Source: Terebella lapidaria
Taxonomy: Eukaryota > Annelida > Polychaeta > Terebellida > Terebellidae
Reading direction: 5' to 3'
DNA length: 64,000 nucleotides
NCBI GenBank assembly: GCA_949152475.1
Contig: OX424563.1
Span: 39,256,120-39,320,119 of the forward strand
Shown: positions 41,201 through 57,181 of the stretch, piece after piece
Numbering within the stretch: the stretch's first letter is position 1
How the letters are laid out: every line of letters begins with the position of its first letter
Made by a program: the position numbers and the translations under genes
Notes under the pieces: generated by a model
Database searches by the model: none
Seen by the model: only the letters and a program-made list of their open reading frames with translations
Told to the model about the DNA's origin: nothing

Positions 41201-44200
41201 TGTGATGCTCCACTGTACGATGTACATGTGACGCTCCACCGTACGATGGACATGGGACGCTCCAATGTACGATGGACATGCGACGCTCCACTGTACGATG
41301 GACATGCGATGCTCCACTGTACGACGGACATGTGACGCTCCACTGTATGATGGACATGCGAGGTTCCACCGTACGATGGACATGGGATGCTCCATCGTAC
41401 GATGGACATGTGACGCTCCACCGTACGATCGACATGTGATGCTCCACCGTACGATGGACATGTGATGCTCCATTGTACGATGGACATCTGACGCTCCACC
41501 GTACGATGGACATGCTATGCTCCACCGTACGATGGACATGTGACGCTCCACCGTACGATGGACATGGGACGCTCCACCGTACAATGGACATGTGACGCTC
41601 CATCGTACGATGGACATGCGACGCTATACTGAATGATGGACATGCGAGGCTCCACCGTAAGATGGACATGTGACGCTCCACCGTATGATGGACATGCGAC
41701 GCTCAATCGTACGATGGACATGGGATGCTCCACCGTATGATGGACATGTGACGCTCCACCGTACGATGGACATGTGACGCTCCACTGTATGATGGACATG
41801 TGACGCTCCACCGTACGATGGACATGTGACGCCCCACTGTATGATGGAAATGCAAAGCTCCACTGTACGATGGACATGTGACGCTCCATCGTACGATGGA
41901 CATACGAGGCTCCATCGTAAGATGGACATGTGACGCTCCACTGTACAATGGACATGTGACGCTCCACCGTATGATGGACATGCAAAACTCCACTGTACAA
42001 TGGACATGTGACACTCCACCGTACGATGGACATGCGACGCTCTACCGTAGGATGGACTAGCGAAGCTCCACCGTAAGATGGACATGTGACGCTCCACAGT
42101 ACGATGGACATCTGACGCTCCACCGTACGATGGACATGCTATGCTCCAGCATACGATAGACATGTGACGCTCCACCGTACGATGGACATGGGACGCTCCA
42201 CCGTATAATGGACATGTGACGCTCCACCGTACGATGGACATGAGACTCTCCACCGTATATGGACATGTGACGCTCCACCGTACGATGGACATGTGACGCT
42301 CCACTGTATGATGGACATGCAAAGCTCCACTGTATGATGGACATGTGACGCTCCACCGTACGATGGACATACGAGGCTCCACCGTAAGATGGACATGTGA
42401 CACTCCGCTGTACGATGGACATGCGACGCTCCACTGTACGATGGACATGTTACGCTCCACCGTACGATGGACATGCGACGCTCCATCGTACGATGGACAT
42501 GGGATGCTCCACCGTATGATGGACATGTGACACTCCGCTGTACGATGGACATGCGACGCTCCACTGTACGATGGACATGTTACGCTCCACCGTACGATGG
42601 ACATGCGACGCTCCACTGTACGATGGACATGCGATGCTCCACTGTACGACGGACATGTGACGCTCCACTGTATGATGGACATGCGAGGTTCCACCGTACG
42701 ATGGACATGGGATGCTCCATCGTACGATGGACATGTGACGCTCCACCGTACGATCGACATGTGATGCTCCACCGTACGATGGACATGTGATGCTCCATCG
42801 TACGATGGACATCTGACGCTCCACCGTACGATGGACATGCTATGCTCCACCGTACGATGGACATGTGACGCTCCACCGTACGATGGATATGGGACGCTCC
42901 ACCGTACAATGGACATGTGACGCTCCATCGTACGATGGACATGCGACGCTATACTGAATGATGGACATGCGAGGCTCCACCGTAAGATGGACATGTGACG
43001 CTCCACCGTATGATGGACATGCGACGCTCAATCGTACGATGGACATGGGATGCTCCACCGTATGATGGACATGTGACGCTCCACCGTACGATGGACATGT
43101 GACGCTCCACTGTATGATGGACATGTGACGCTCCACCGTACGATGGACATGTGACGCTCCACTGTATGATGGAAATGCAAAGCTCCACTGTACGATGGAC
43201 ATGTGACGCTCCATCGTACGATGGACATACGAGGCTCCATCGTAAGATGGACATGTGACGCTCCACTGTACAATGGACATGTGACGCTCCACCGTATGAT
43301 GGACATGCAAGGCTCCACTGTACAATGGACATGTGACACTCCACCGTACGATGGACATGCGACGCTCTACCGTAGGATGGACTAGCGAAGCTCCACCGTA
43401 AGATGGACATGTGACGCTCCACAGTACGATGGACATCTGACGCTCCACCGTACGATGGACATGCTATGCTCCAGCGTACGATAGACATGTGACGCTCCAC
43501 CGTACGATGGACATGGGACGCTCCACCGTATAATGGACATGTGAGGCTCCACCGTACGATGGACATGAGACGCTCCACCGTATATGGACATGTGACGCTC
43601 CACCGTACGATGGACATGTGACGCTCCACTGTATGATGGACATGCAAAGCTCCACTGTACGATGGACATGTGACGCTCCACCGTACGATGGACATACGAG
43701 GCTCCACCGTAAGATGGACATGTGACACTCCGCTGTACGATGGACATGCGACACTCCACTGTACGATGGACATGTTACGCTCCACCGTACGATGGACATG
43801 CGACGCTCCATCGTACGATGGACATGGGATGCTCCACCGTATGATGGACATGTGACACTCCTCTGTACGATGGACATGCGACGCTCCACTGTACGATGGA
43901 CATGTTACGCTCCACCGTACGATGGACATGCGACGCTCCATCGTACGATGGACATGGGATGCTCCACCGTATGATGGACATGTGACACTCCACTGTACGA
44001 TGGATATGCGATGCTCCACCGTACGATGGACATGTGATGTTCCACCGTACGATGGACATCTGACGCTCCACCGTAGGATGGACATGTGACGCTCCACCGT
44101 ACGATGGACATGTGATGCTCCACCGTACGATGGACATGGGATGCTCCATCGTACGATGGACAGGTGATGCTCCACCATACGATGGACATGCTATGCTCCA

Positions 44201-47200
44201 CCGTACGATGGACATTTGACGCTCCACCGTACGATGGACATGAGACGCTCCACCGTACGATCGACATGCGATGCTTCACAGTACGATTGACATGTGATGC
44301 TCCACTGTACGATGGACATCTAACGCTCCACCATACGATGGACATGAGATGCTCCACCGTACGATGGACATGTGACGCTCCACCGAATGATGGACATGCG
44401 AGGTTCCACCGTAAGATGGACATGTGACGCTCCACCGTACGATAGACATGCGATGCTCCACCGTACGATGGACATGTGATGCTCCACTGTACAATGGACA
44501 TGTGACGCTCCACCGTATGATGGACATGCAAGGCTCCACTGTACAATGGACATGTGACACTCCACCGTACGATGGACATGCGACGCTCTACCGTAGAATG
44601 GACTAGCGAAGCTCCACCGTAAGATGGACATGTGACGCTCCACCGTACGATGGACATCTGACGCTCCACCGTACGATGGACATGCTATGCTCCAGCGTAC
44701 GATAGACATGTGACGCTCCACCGTACGATGGACATGGGACGCTCCACCGTATAATGGACATGTGACGCTCCACCGTACGATGGACATGAGACGCTCCACC
44801 GTATATGGACATGTGACGCTCCACCGTACGATGGACATGTGACGCTCCACTGTATGATGGACATGCAAAGCTCCACTGTACGATGGACATGTGACGCTCC
44901 ACCGTACGATGGACATACGAGGCTCCACCGTAAGATGGACATTTGACGCTCCACCGTACGATGGACATGAGACGCTCCACCGTACGATCTACATGCGATG
45001 CTTCACAGTACGATTGACATGTGATGCTCCACTGTACGATGGACATCTAACGCTCCACCATACGATGGACATGAGATGCTCCACCGTACGATGGACATGT
45101 GACGCTCCACCGTACGATAGACATGCGATGCTCCACCGTACGATGGACATGTGATGCTCCACTGTACAATGGACATGTGACGCTCCACCGTATGATGGAC
45201 ATGCAAGGCTCCACTGTACAATGGACATGGGACGCTCCACCGAATGATGGACATGCGAGGCTCCACCATAAGATGGACATGTGACGCTCCACCGTACGAT
45301 GGACATGCGACGCTCCACCGTACGATGGACATGTGACGCTCCACCGAAGGATGGACATGTGATGCTCCACCGAAGGATGGACATGCGAGGCTCCACTGTA
45401 AGATGGACATGTTATGCTCCACCGTACGATGGACATGCGACGCTCCATCGTACGATGGACATGGGATGCTCCACCGTATGATGGATATGTGACACTCCAC
45501 TGTATGATGGATATGCGATGCTCCACCGTACGATGGACATGTGATGTTTCACCGTACGATGGACATCTGACGCTCCACCGTAGGATGGACATGTGACGCT
45601 CCACCGTACGATGGACATGTGATGCTCCACCGTACGATGGACATGGGATGCTCCATCGTACGATGGACATGTGATGCTCCACCATACGATGGACATGCTA
45701 TGCTCTACCATACGATGGACATGTGACGCTCCACCGTACGATGGACATGAGACGCTCCACCGTACGATCGACATGCGATGTTTCACAGTACGATTGACAT
45801 GTGATGCTCCACTGTACGATGGACATCTAACGCTCCACCATACGATGGACATGAGATGCTCCACCGTACGATGGACATGTGACGCTCCACCGAATGATGG
45901 ACATGCGAGGTTCCACCGTAAGATGGACATGTGACGCTCCACCGTACGATAGACATGCGATGCTCCACCGTACGATGGACATGTGACGCTCCACTGTACA
46001 ATGGACATGTGACGCTCCACCGTATGATGGACATGCAAGGCTCCACTGTACAATGGACATGTGACACTCCACCGTACGATGGACATGCGACGCTCTACTG
46101 TAGGATGGACTAGCGAAGCTCCACCGTACGATGGACATGTGACGCTCCACTGTACAATGGACATGTGACGCTCCACCGTATGATGGACATGCAAGGCTCC
46201 ACTGTACAATGGACATGTGACACTCGACCGTACGATGGACATGCGACGCTCTACCGTAGGATGGACTAGCGAAGCTCCACCGTAAGATGGACATCTGACG
46301 CTCCACCGTACGATGGACATGTGATGCTCCACTGTACGATGGACATGTGACGCTCCACCGTACGATGGACATGGGACGCTCCAATGTACGATGGACATGC
46401 GACGCTCCACTGTACGATGGACATGCGATGCTCCACTGTACGACGGACATGTGACGCTCCACCTTACGATGGACATCTGACGCTCCACTGTACGATCGGC
46501 ATGTGATGCTCCGCTGTACAATGCACATGTGACGCTCCACCGTATGATGGACATGCAAGGCTCCACTGTACAATGGACATGTGACACTCCACCGTACGAT
46601 GGACATGCGACGCTCTACCGTAGGATGGACTAGCGAAGCTCCACCGTAAGATGGACATGTGACGCTCCACAGTACGATGGACATCTGACGCTCCACCGTA
46701 CGATGGACATGTGATGCTCCACTGTACGATGGACATGTGACGCTCCACCGTACGATGGACATGGGACGCTCCAATGTACGATGGACATGCGACGCTCCAC
46801 TGTACGATGGACATGCGATGCTCCACTGTACGACGGACATGTGACGCTCCACTGTATGATGGACATGCGAGGTTCCACCGTACGATGGACATGGGATGCT
46901 CCATCGTACGATGGACATGTGACGCTCCACCGTACGATCGACATGCGATGCTCCACCGTACGATGGACATGTGATGCTCCATCGTACGATGGACATCTGA
47001 CGCTCCACCGTACGATGGACATGCTATGCTCCACCGTACGATGGACATGTGACGCTCCACTGTACAATGGACATGTGACGCTCCACCGTATGATGGACAT
47101 GCAAGGCTCCACTGTACAATGGACATGGGACGCTCCACCGAATGATGGACATGCGATGCTCCACCGTACGATGGACATGTGACGCTCCACTGTACAATGG

Positions 47201-49306
47201 ACATGTGACGCTTCACCGTATGATGGACATGCAAGGCTCCACTGTACAATGGACATGTGACACTCCACCGTACGATGGACATGCGACGCTCTACCGTAGG
47301 ATGGACTAGCGAAGCTCCACCGTACGATGGACATGTGACGCTCCACTGTACAATGGACATGTGACGCTCCACCGTATGATGGACATGCAAGGCTCCACTG
47401 TACAATGGACATGTGACACTCCACCGTACGATGGACATGCGACGCTCTACCGTAGGATGGACTAGCGAAGCTCCACCGTAAGATGGACATCTGACGCTCC
47501 ACCGTACGATGGACATGTGATGCTCCACTGTACGATGGACATGTGACGCTACACCGTACGATGGACATGGGACGCTCCAATGTACGATGGACATGCGACG
47601 CTCCACTGTACGATGGACATGCGATGCTCCACTGTACGACGGACATGTGACGCTCCACCTTACGATGGACATCTGACGCTCAACTGTACGATCGGCATGT
47701 GATGCTCCAATGTACAATGGACATGTGACGCTCCACCGTATGATGGACATGCAAGGCTCCCCTGTACAATGGACATGTGACACTCCACCGTACGATGGAC
47801 ATGCGACGCTCTACCGTAGGATGGACTAGCGAAGCTCCACCTTAAGATGGACATGTGACGCTCCACAGTACGATGGACATCTGACGCTCCACCGTACGAT
47901 GGACATGTGATGCTCCACTGTACGATGGACATGTGACGCTCCACCGTACGATGGACATGGGACGCTCCAATGTACGACGGACATGTGACGCTCCACTGTA
48001 GGATGGACATGCGAGGTTCCACCGTACGATGGACATGGGATGCTCCATTGTACGATGGACATGTGACGCTCCACCGTACGATGGACATGTGACGCTATGC
48101 TGAATGATGGACATGCGAGGCTCCACCGTAAGATGGACATGTGACGCTCCACCGTATGATGGACATGCGACGCTCAATCGTACGATGGACATGGGATGCT
48201 CCACCGTATGATGGACATGTGACGCTCCACCGTACGATGGACATGTGACGCTCCCCTGTATGATGGACATGTGACGCTCCACCGTACGATGGACATGTGA
48301 CGCTCCACTGTATGATGGAAATGCAAAGCTCCACTGTACGATGGACATGTGATGCTCCACCGTACGATGGACATACGAGGCTCCATCGTAAGATGGACAT
48401 GTGACGCTCCACTGTACAATGGACATGTGACGCTCCACCGTATGATGGACATGCAAGGCTCCACTGTACAATGGACATGTGACACTCCACCGTACGATGG
48501 ACATGCGACGCTCTACCGTAGGATGGACTAGCGAAGCTCCACCGTAAGATGGACATGTGACGCTCCACAGTACGATGGACATCTGACGCTCCACCGTACG
48601 ATGGACATGCTATGCTCCAGCGTACGATAGACATGTGACGCTCCACCGTACGATGGACATGGGACGCTCCACCGTATAATGGACATGTGACGCTCCACCG
48701 TACGATGGACATGAGACGCTCCACCGTATATGGACATGTGACGCTCCACCGTACGATGGACATGTGACGCTCCACTGTATGATGGACATGCAAAGCTCCA
48801 CTGTACGATGGACATGTGACGCTCCACCGTACGATGGACATACGAGGCTCCATTGTAAGATGGACATGTGACACTCCCTGTACGATGGACATGCGACGCT
48901 CCACTGTACGATGGACATGTTACGCTCCACCGTACGATGGACATGCGACGCTCCATCGTACGATGGACATGGGATGCTCCACCGTATGATGGACATGTGA
49001 CACTCCGCTGTACGATGGACATGCGACGCTCCACTGTACGATGGACATGTTACGCTCCACCGTACGATGGACATGCGACGCTCCACCGTACGATGGACAT
49101 GGGATGCTCCACCGTATGATGGACATGTGACACTCCACTGTACGATGGATATGCGATGCTCCACCGTACGATGGACATGTGATGTTCCACCGTACGATGG
49201 ACATCTGACGCTCCACCGTAGGATGGACATGTGACGCTCCACCGTACGATGGACATGTGATGCTCCACCGTACGATGGACATGGGATGCTCCATCGTACG
49301 ATGGAC

Positions 49307-52300
49307 AGGTGATGCTCCACCATACGATGGACATGCTATGCTCCACCGTACGATGGACATTTGACGCTCCACCGTACGATGGACATGAGACGCTCCACCG
49401 TACGATCGACATGCGATGCTTCACAGTACGATTGACATGTGATGCTCCACTGTACGATGGACATCTAACGCTCCACCATACGATGGACATGAGATGCTCC
49501 ACCGTACGATGGACATGTGACGCTCCACCGAATGATGGACATGCGAGGTTCCACCGTAAGATGGACATGTGACGCTCCATCGTACGATAGACATGCGATG
49601 CTCCACCGTACGATGGACATGTGATGCTCCACTGTACAATGGACATGTGACGCTCCACCGTATGATGGACATGCAAGGCTCCACTGTACCATGGACATGT
49701 GACACTCCACCGTACGATGGACATGCGACGCTCTACCGTAGGATGGACTAGCGAAGCTCCACCGTAAGATGGACATGTGACGCTCCACCGTACGATGGAC
49801 ATCTGACGCTCCACCGTACGATGGACATGCTATGCTCCAGCGTACGATAGACATGTGACGCTCCACCGTACGATGGACATGGGACGCTACACCATATAAT
49901 GGACATGTGACGCTCCACCGTACGATGGACATGAGACGCTCCACCGTATATGGACATGTGACGCTCCACCGTACGATGGACATGTGACGCTCCACTGTAT
50001 GATGGACATGCAAAGCTCCACTGTACGATGGACATGTGACGCTCCACCGTACGATGGACATACGAGGCTCCACCGTAAGATGGACATGTGACGCTCCACT
50101 GTACAATGGACATGTGACGCTCCACCGTATGATGGACATGCAAGGCTCCACTGTACATTGGACATGGGACGCTCCACCGAATGATGGACATGCGAGGCTC
50201 CACCATAAGATGGACATGTGACGCTCCACCGTACGATGGACATGCGACGCTCCACCGTACGATGGACATGTGACGCTCCACCGAAGGATGGACATGTGAT
50301 GCTCCACTGAAGGATGGACATGCGAGGCTCCACTGTAAGATGGACATGTTATGCTCCACCGTACGATGGACATGCGACGCTCCATCGTACGATGGACATG
50401 GGATGCTCCACCGTATGATGGACATGTGACACTCCACTGTATGATGGATATGCGATGCTCCACTGTACGATGGACATGTGATGTTCCACCGTACGATGGA
50501 CATCTGACGCTCCACCGTAGGATAAACATATAACACTCCACCGTACGATGGACATGTGATGCTCCACCGTACGATGGACATGGGATGCTCCATCGTACGA
50601 TGGACATGTGATGCTCCACCATACGATGGACATGCTATGCTCTACCATACGATGGACATGTGACGCTCCACCGTACGATGGACATGAGACGCTCCACCGT
50701 ACGATCGACATGCGATGTTTCACAGTACGATTGACATGTGATGCTCCACTGTACGATGGACATCTAACGCTCCACCATACGATGGACATGAGATGCTCCA
50801 CCGTACGATGGACATGTGACGCTCCACCGAATGAGGGACATGCGAGGTTCCACCGTAAGATGGACATGTGACGCTCCACCGTACGATAGACATGCGATGC
50901 TCCACCGTACGATGGACATGTGACGCTCCACTGTACAATGGACATGTGACGCTCCACCGTATGATGGACATGCAAGGCTCCACTGTACAATGGACATGTG
51001 ACACTCCACCGTACGATGGACATGCGACGCTCTACCGTAGGATGGACTAGCGAAGCTCCACCGTACGATGGACATGTGACGCTCCACTGTAAAATGGACA
51101 TGTGACGCTCCACCGTATGATGGACATGCAAGGCTCCACTGTACAATGGACATGTGACACTCCACCGTACGATGGACATGCGACGCTCTACCGTAGGATG
51201 GACTAGCGAAGCTCCACCGTAAGATGGACATCTGACGCTCCACCGTACGATGGACATGTGATGCTCCACTGTACGATGGACATGTGACGCTCCACCGTAC
51301 GATGGACATGGGACGCTCCACTGTATGATGGACATGCAAAGCTCCACTGTACGATGGACATGTGACGCTCCACCGTACGATGGACATACGAGGCTCCACC
51401 GTAAGATGGACATGTGACGCTCCACTGTACAATGGACATGTGACGCTCCACCGTATGATGGACATGCAAGGCTCCACTGTACAATGGACATGGGACGCTC
51501 CACCGAATGATGGACATGCGAGGCTCCACCATAAGATCGACATGTGACGCTCCACCGTACGATGGACATGCGACGCTCCACCGTACGATGGACATGTGAC
51601 GCTCCACCGAAGGATGGACATGTGATGCTCCACCGAAGGATGGACATGCGAGGCTCCACTGTAAGATGGACATGTTATGCTCCACCGTACGATGGACATG
51701 CGACGCTCCATCGTACGATGGACATGGGATGCTCCACCGTATGATGGACATGTGACACTCCACTGTACGATGGATATGCGATGCTCCACCGTACGATGGA
51801 CATGTGATGTTCCACCGTACGATGGACATCTGACGCTCCACCGTAGGATGGACATGTGACGCTCCACCGTACGATGGACATGTGATGCTCCACCGTACGA
51901 TGGACATGGGATGCTCCATCGTACGATGGACAGGTGATGCTCCACCATACGATGGACATGCTATGCTCCACCGTACGATGGACATTTGACGCTCCACCGT
52001 ACGATGGACATGAGACGCTCCACCGTACGATCGACATGCGATGCTTCACAGTACGATTGACATGTGATGCTCCACTGTACGATGGACATCTAACGCTCCA
52101 CCATACGATGGACATGAGATGCTCCACCGTACGATGGACATGTGACGCTCCACCGAATGATGGACATGCGAGGTTCCACCGTAAGATGGACATGTGACGC
52201 TCCATCGTACGATAGACATGCGATGCTCCACCGTACGATGGACATGTGATGCTCCACTGTACAATGGACATGTGACGCTCCACCGTATGATGGACATGCA

Positions 52301-55300
52301 AGGCTCCACTGTACCATGGACATGTGACACTCCACCGTACGATGGACATGCGACGCTCTACCGTAGGATGGACTAGCGAAGCTCCACCGTAAGATGGACA
52401 TGTGACGCTCCACCGTACGATGGACATCTGACGCTCCACCGTACGATGGACATGCTATGCTCCAGCGTACGATAGACATGTGACGCTCCACCGTACGATG
52501 GACATGGGACGCTACACCATATAATGGACATGTGACGCTCCACCGTACGATGGACATGAGACGCTCCACCGTATATGGACATGTGACGCTCCACCGTACG
52601 ATGGACATGTGACGCTCCACTGTATGATGGACATGCAAAGCTCCACTGTACGATGGACATGTGACGCTCCACCGTACGATGGACATACGAGGCTCCACCG
52701 TAAGATGGACATGTGACGCTCCACTGTACAATGGACATGTGACGCTCCACCGTATGATGGACATGCAAGGCTCCACTGTACATTGGACATGGGACGCTCC
52801 ACCGAATGATGGACATGCGAGGCTCCACCATAAGATGGACATGTGACGCTCCACCGTACGATGGACATGCGACGCTCCACCGTACGATGGACATGTGACG
52901 CTCCACCGAAGGATGGACATGTGATGCTCCACCGAAGGATGGACATGCGAGGCTCCACTGTAAGATGGACATGTTATGCTCCACCGTACGATGGACATGC
53001 GACGCTCCATCGTACGATGGACATGGGATGCTCCACCGTATGATGGACATGTGACACTCCACTGTATGATGGATATGCGATGCTCCACTGTACGATGGAC
53101 ATGTGATGTTCCACCGTACGATGGACATCTGACGCTCCACCGTAGGATGGACATGTGACGCTCCACCGTACGATGGACATGTGATGCTCCACCGTACGAT
53201 GGACATGGGATGCTCCATCGTACGATGGACATGTGATGCTCCACCATACGATGGACATGCTATGCTCTACCATACGATGGACATGTGACGCTCCACCGTA
53301 CGATGGACATGAGACGCTCCACCGTACGATCGACATGCGATGTTTCACAGTACGATTGACATGTGATGCTCCACTGTACGATGGACATCTAACGCTCCAC
53401 CATACGATGGACATGAGATGCTCCACCGTACGATGGACATGTGACGCTCCACCGAATGAGGGACATGCGAGGTTCCACCGTAAGATGGACATGTGACGCT
53501 CCACCGTACGATAGACATGCGATGCTCCACCGTACGATGGACATGTGACGCTCCACTGTACAATGGACATGTGACGCTCCACCGTATGATGGACATGCAA
53601 GGCTCCACTGTACAATGGACATGTGACACTCCACCGTACGATGGACATGCGATGCTCTATCGTATGATGGACTAGCGAAGCTCCACCGTACGATGGACAT
53701 GTGACGCTCCACTGTAAAATGGACATGTGACGCTCCACCGTATGATGGACATGCAAGGCTCCACTGTACAATGGACATGTGACACTCCACCGTACGATGG
53801 ACATGCGACGCTCTACCGTAGGATGGACTAGCGAAGCTCCACCGTAAGATGGACATCTGACGCTCCACCGTACGATGGACATGTGATGCTCCACTGTACG
53901 ATGGACATGTGACGCTCCACCGTACGATGGACATGGGACGCTCCACTGTATGATGGACATGCAAAGCTCCACTGTACGATGGACATGTGACGCTCCACCG
54001 TACGATGGACATACGAGGCTCCACCGTAAGATGGACATGTGACGCTCCACTGTACAATGGACATGTGACGCTCCACCGTATGATGGACATGCAAGGCTCC
54101 ACTGTACAATGGACATGGGACGCTCCACCGAATGATGGACATGCGAGGCTCCACCATAAGATCGACATGTGACGCTCCACCGTACGATGGACATGCGACG
54201 CTCCACCGTACGATGGACATGTGACGCTCCACCGAAGGATGGACATGTGATGCTCCACCGAAGGATGGACATGCGAGGCTCCACTGTAAGATGGACATGT
54301 TATGCTCCACCGTACGATGGACATGCGACGCTCCATCGTACGATGGACATGGGATGCTCCACCGTATGATGGACATGTGACACTCCACTGTACGATGGAT
54401 ATGCGATGCTCCACCGTACGATGGACATGTGATGTTCCACTGTACGATGGACATCTGACGCTCCACCGTAGGATGGACATGTGACGCTCCACCGTACGAT
54501 GGACATGTGATGCTCCACCGTACGATGGACATGGGATGCTCCATCGTACGATGGACAGGTGATGCTCCACCATACGATGGACATGCTATGCTCCACCGTA
54601 CGATGGACATTTGACGCTCCACCGTACGATGGACATGAGACGCTCCACCGTACGATCGACATGCGATGCTTCACAGTACGATTGACATGTGATGCTCCAC
54701 TGTACGATGGACATCTAACGCTCCACCATACGATGGACATGAGATGCTCCACCGTACGATGGACATGTGACGCTCCACCGAATGATGGACATGCGAGGTT
54801 CCACCGTAAGATGGACATGTGACGCTCCATCGTACGATAGACATGCGATGCTCCACCGTACGATGGACATGTGATGCTCCACTGTACAATGGACATGTGA
54901 CGCTCCACCGTATGATGGACATGCAAGGCTCCACTGTACCATGGACATGTGACACTCCACCGTACGATGGACATGCGACGCTCTACCGTAGGATGGACTA
55001 GCGAAGCTCCACCGTAAGATGGACATGTGACGCTCCACCGTACGATGGACATCTGACGCTCCACCGTACGATGGACATGCTATGCTCCAGCGTACGATAG
55101 ACATGTGACGCTCCACCGTACGATGGACATGGGACGCTACACCATATAATGGACATGTGACGCTCCACCGTACGATGGACATGAGACGCTCCACCGTATA
55201 TGGACATGTGACGCTCCACCGTACGATGGACATGTGACGCTCCACTGTATGATGGACATGCAAAGCTCCACTGTACGATGGACATGTGACGCTCCACCGT

Positions 55301-57181
55301 ACGATGGACATACGAGGCTCCACCGTAAGATGGACATGTGACGCTCCACTGTACAATGGACATGTGACGCTCCACCGTATGATGGACATGCAAGGCTCCA
55401 CTGTACATTGGACATGGGACGCTCCACCGAATGATGGACATGCGAGGCTCCACCATAAGATGGACATGTGACGCTCCACCGTACGATGGACATGCGACGC
55501 TCCACCGTACGATGGACATGTGACGCTCCACCGAAGGATGGACATGTGATGCTCCACCGAAGGATGGACATGCGAGGCTCCACTGTAAGATGGACATGTT
55601 ATGCTCCACCGTACGATGGACATGCGACGCTCCATCGTACGATGGACATGGGATGCTCCACCGTATGATGGACATGTGACACTCCACTGTATGATGGATA
55701 TGCGATGCTCCACTGTACGATGGACATGTGATGTTCCACCGTACGATGGACATCTGACGCTCCACCGTAGGATGGACATGTGACGCTCCACCGTACGATG
55801 GACATGTGATGCTCCACCGTACGATGGACATGGGATGCTCCATCGTACGATGGACATGTGATGCTCCACCATACGATGGACATGCTATGCTCTACCATAC
55901 GATGGACATGTGACGCTCCACCGTACGATGGACATGAGACGCTCCACCGTACGATCGACATGCGATGTTTCACAGTACGATTGACATGTGATGCTCCACT
56001 GTACGATGGACATCTAACGCTCCACCATACGATGGACATGAGATGCTCCACCGTACGATGGACATGTGACGCTCCACCGAATGATGGACATGCGAGGTTC
56101 CACCGTAAGATGGACATGTGACGCTCCACCGTACGATAGACATGCGATGCTCCACCGTACGATGGACATGTGACGCTCCACTGTACAATGGACATGTGAC
56201 GCTCCACCGTATGATGGACATGCAAGGCTCCACTGTACAATGGACATGTGACACTCCACCGTACGATGGACATGCGACGCTCTACCGTAGGATGGACTAG
56301 CGAAGCTCCACCGTACGATGGACATGTGACGCTCCACTGTAAAATGGACATGTGACGCTCCACCGTATGATGGACATGCAAGGCTCCACTGTACAATGGA
56401 CATGTGACACTCCACCGTACGATGGACATGCGACGCTCTACCGTAGGATGGACTAGCGAAGCTCCACCGTAAGATGGACATCTGACGCTCCACCGTACGA
56501 TGGACATGTGATGCTCCACTGTACGATGGACATGTGACGCTCCACCGTACGATGGACATGGGACGCTCCACTGTATGATGGACATGCAAAGCTCCACTGT
56601 ACGATGGACATGTGACGCTCCACCGTACGATGGACATACGAGGCTCCACCGTAAGATGGACATGTGACGCTCCACTGTACAATGGACATGTGACGCTCCA
56701 CCGTATGATGGACATGCAAGGCTCCACTGTACAATGGACATGGGACGCTCCACCGAATGATGGACATGCGAGGCTCCACCATAAGATCGACATGTGACGC
56801 TCCACCGTACGATGGACATGCGACGCTCCACCGTACGATGGACATGTGACGCTCCACCGAAGGATGGACATGTGATGCTCCACCGAAGGATGGACATGCG
56901 AGGCTCCACTGTAAGATGGACATGTTATGCTCCACCGTACGATGGACATGCGACGCTCCATCGTACGATGGACATGGGATGCTCCACCGTATGATGGACA
57001 TGTGACACTCCACTGTACGATGGATATGCGATGCTCCACCGTACGATGGACATGTGATGTTCCACCGTACGATGGACATCTGACGCTCCACCGTAGGATG
57101 GACATGTGACGCTCCACCGTACCATGGACATGTGATGCTCCACCGTACGATGGACATGGGATGCTCCATCGTACGATGGAC
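49307..57181 (+). repeat. Three tandem copies of the 2,625-bp unit (copy B)
   Basis: This is the copy-B equivalent of 24931-32805, offset by 24,376 bp. The start markers are at 49307, 51932 and 54557. The private marks of each copy are preserved, including the G-to-A cluster in the first unit at 50524-50535. The tripling therefore happened before the 24-kb duplication. Confidence 0.85.
50524..50535 (+). other. Copy-B instance of the G-to-A cluster
   Basis: Identical to 26148-26159 and exactly 24,376 bp away. It shows that the cluster predates the A/B duplication. Its absence from the second and third 2,625-bp units at the equivalent places suggests that it arose after, or in only one lineage of, the tripling. 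Confidence 0.88.
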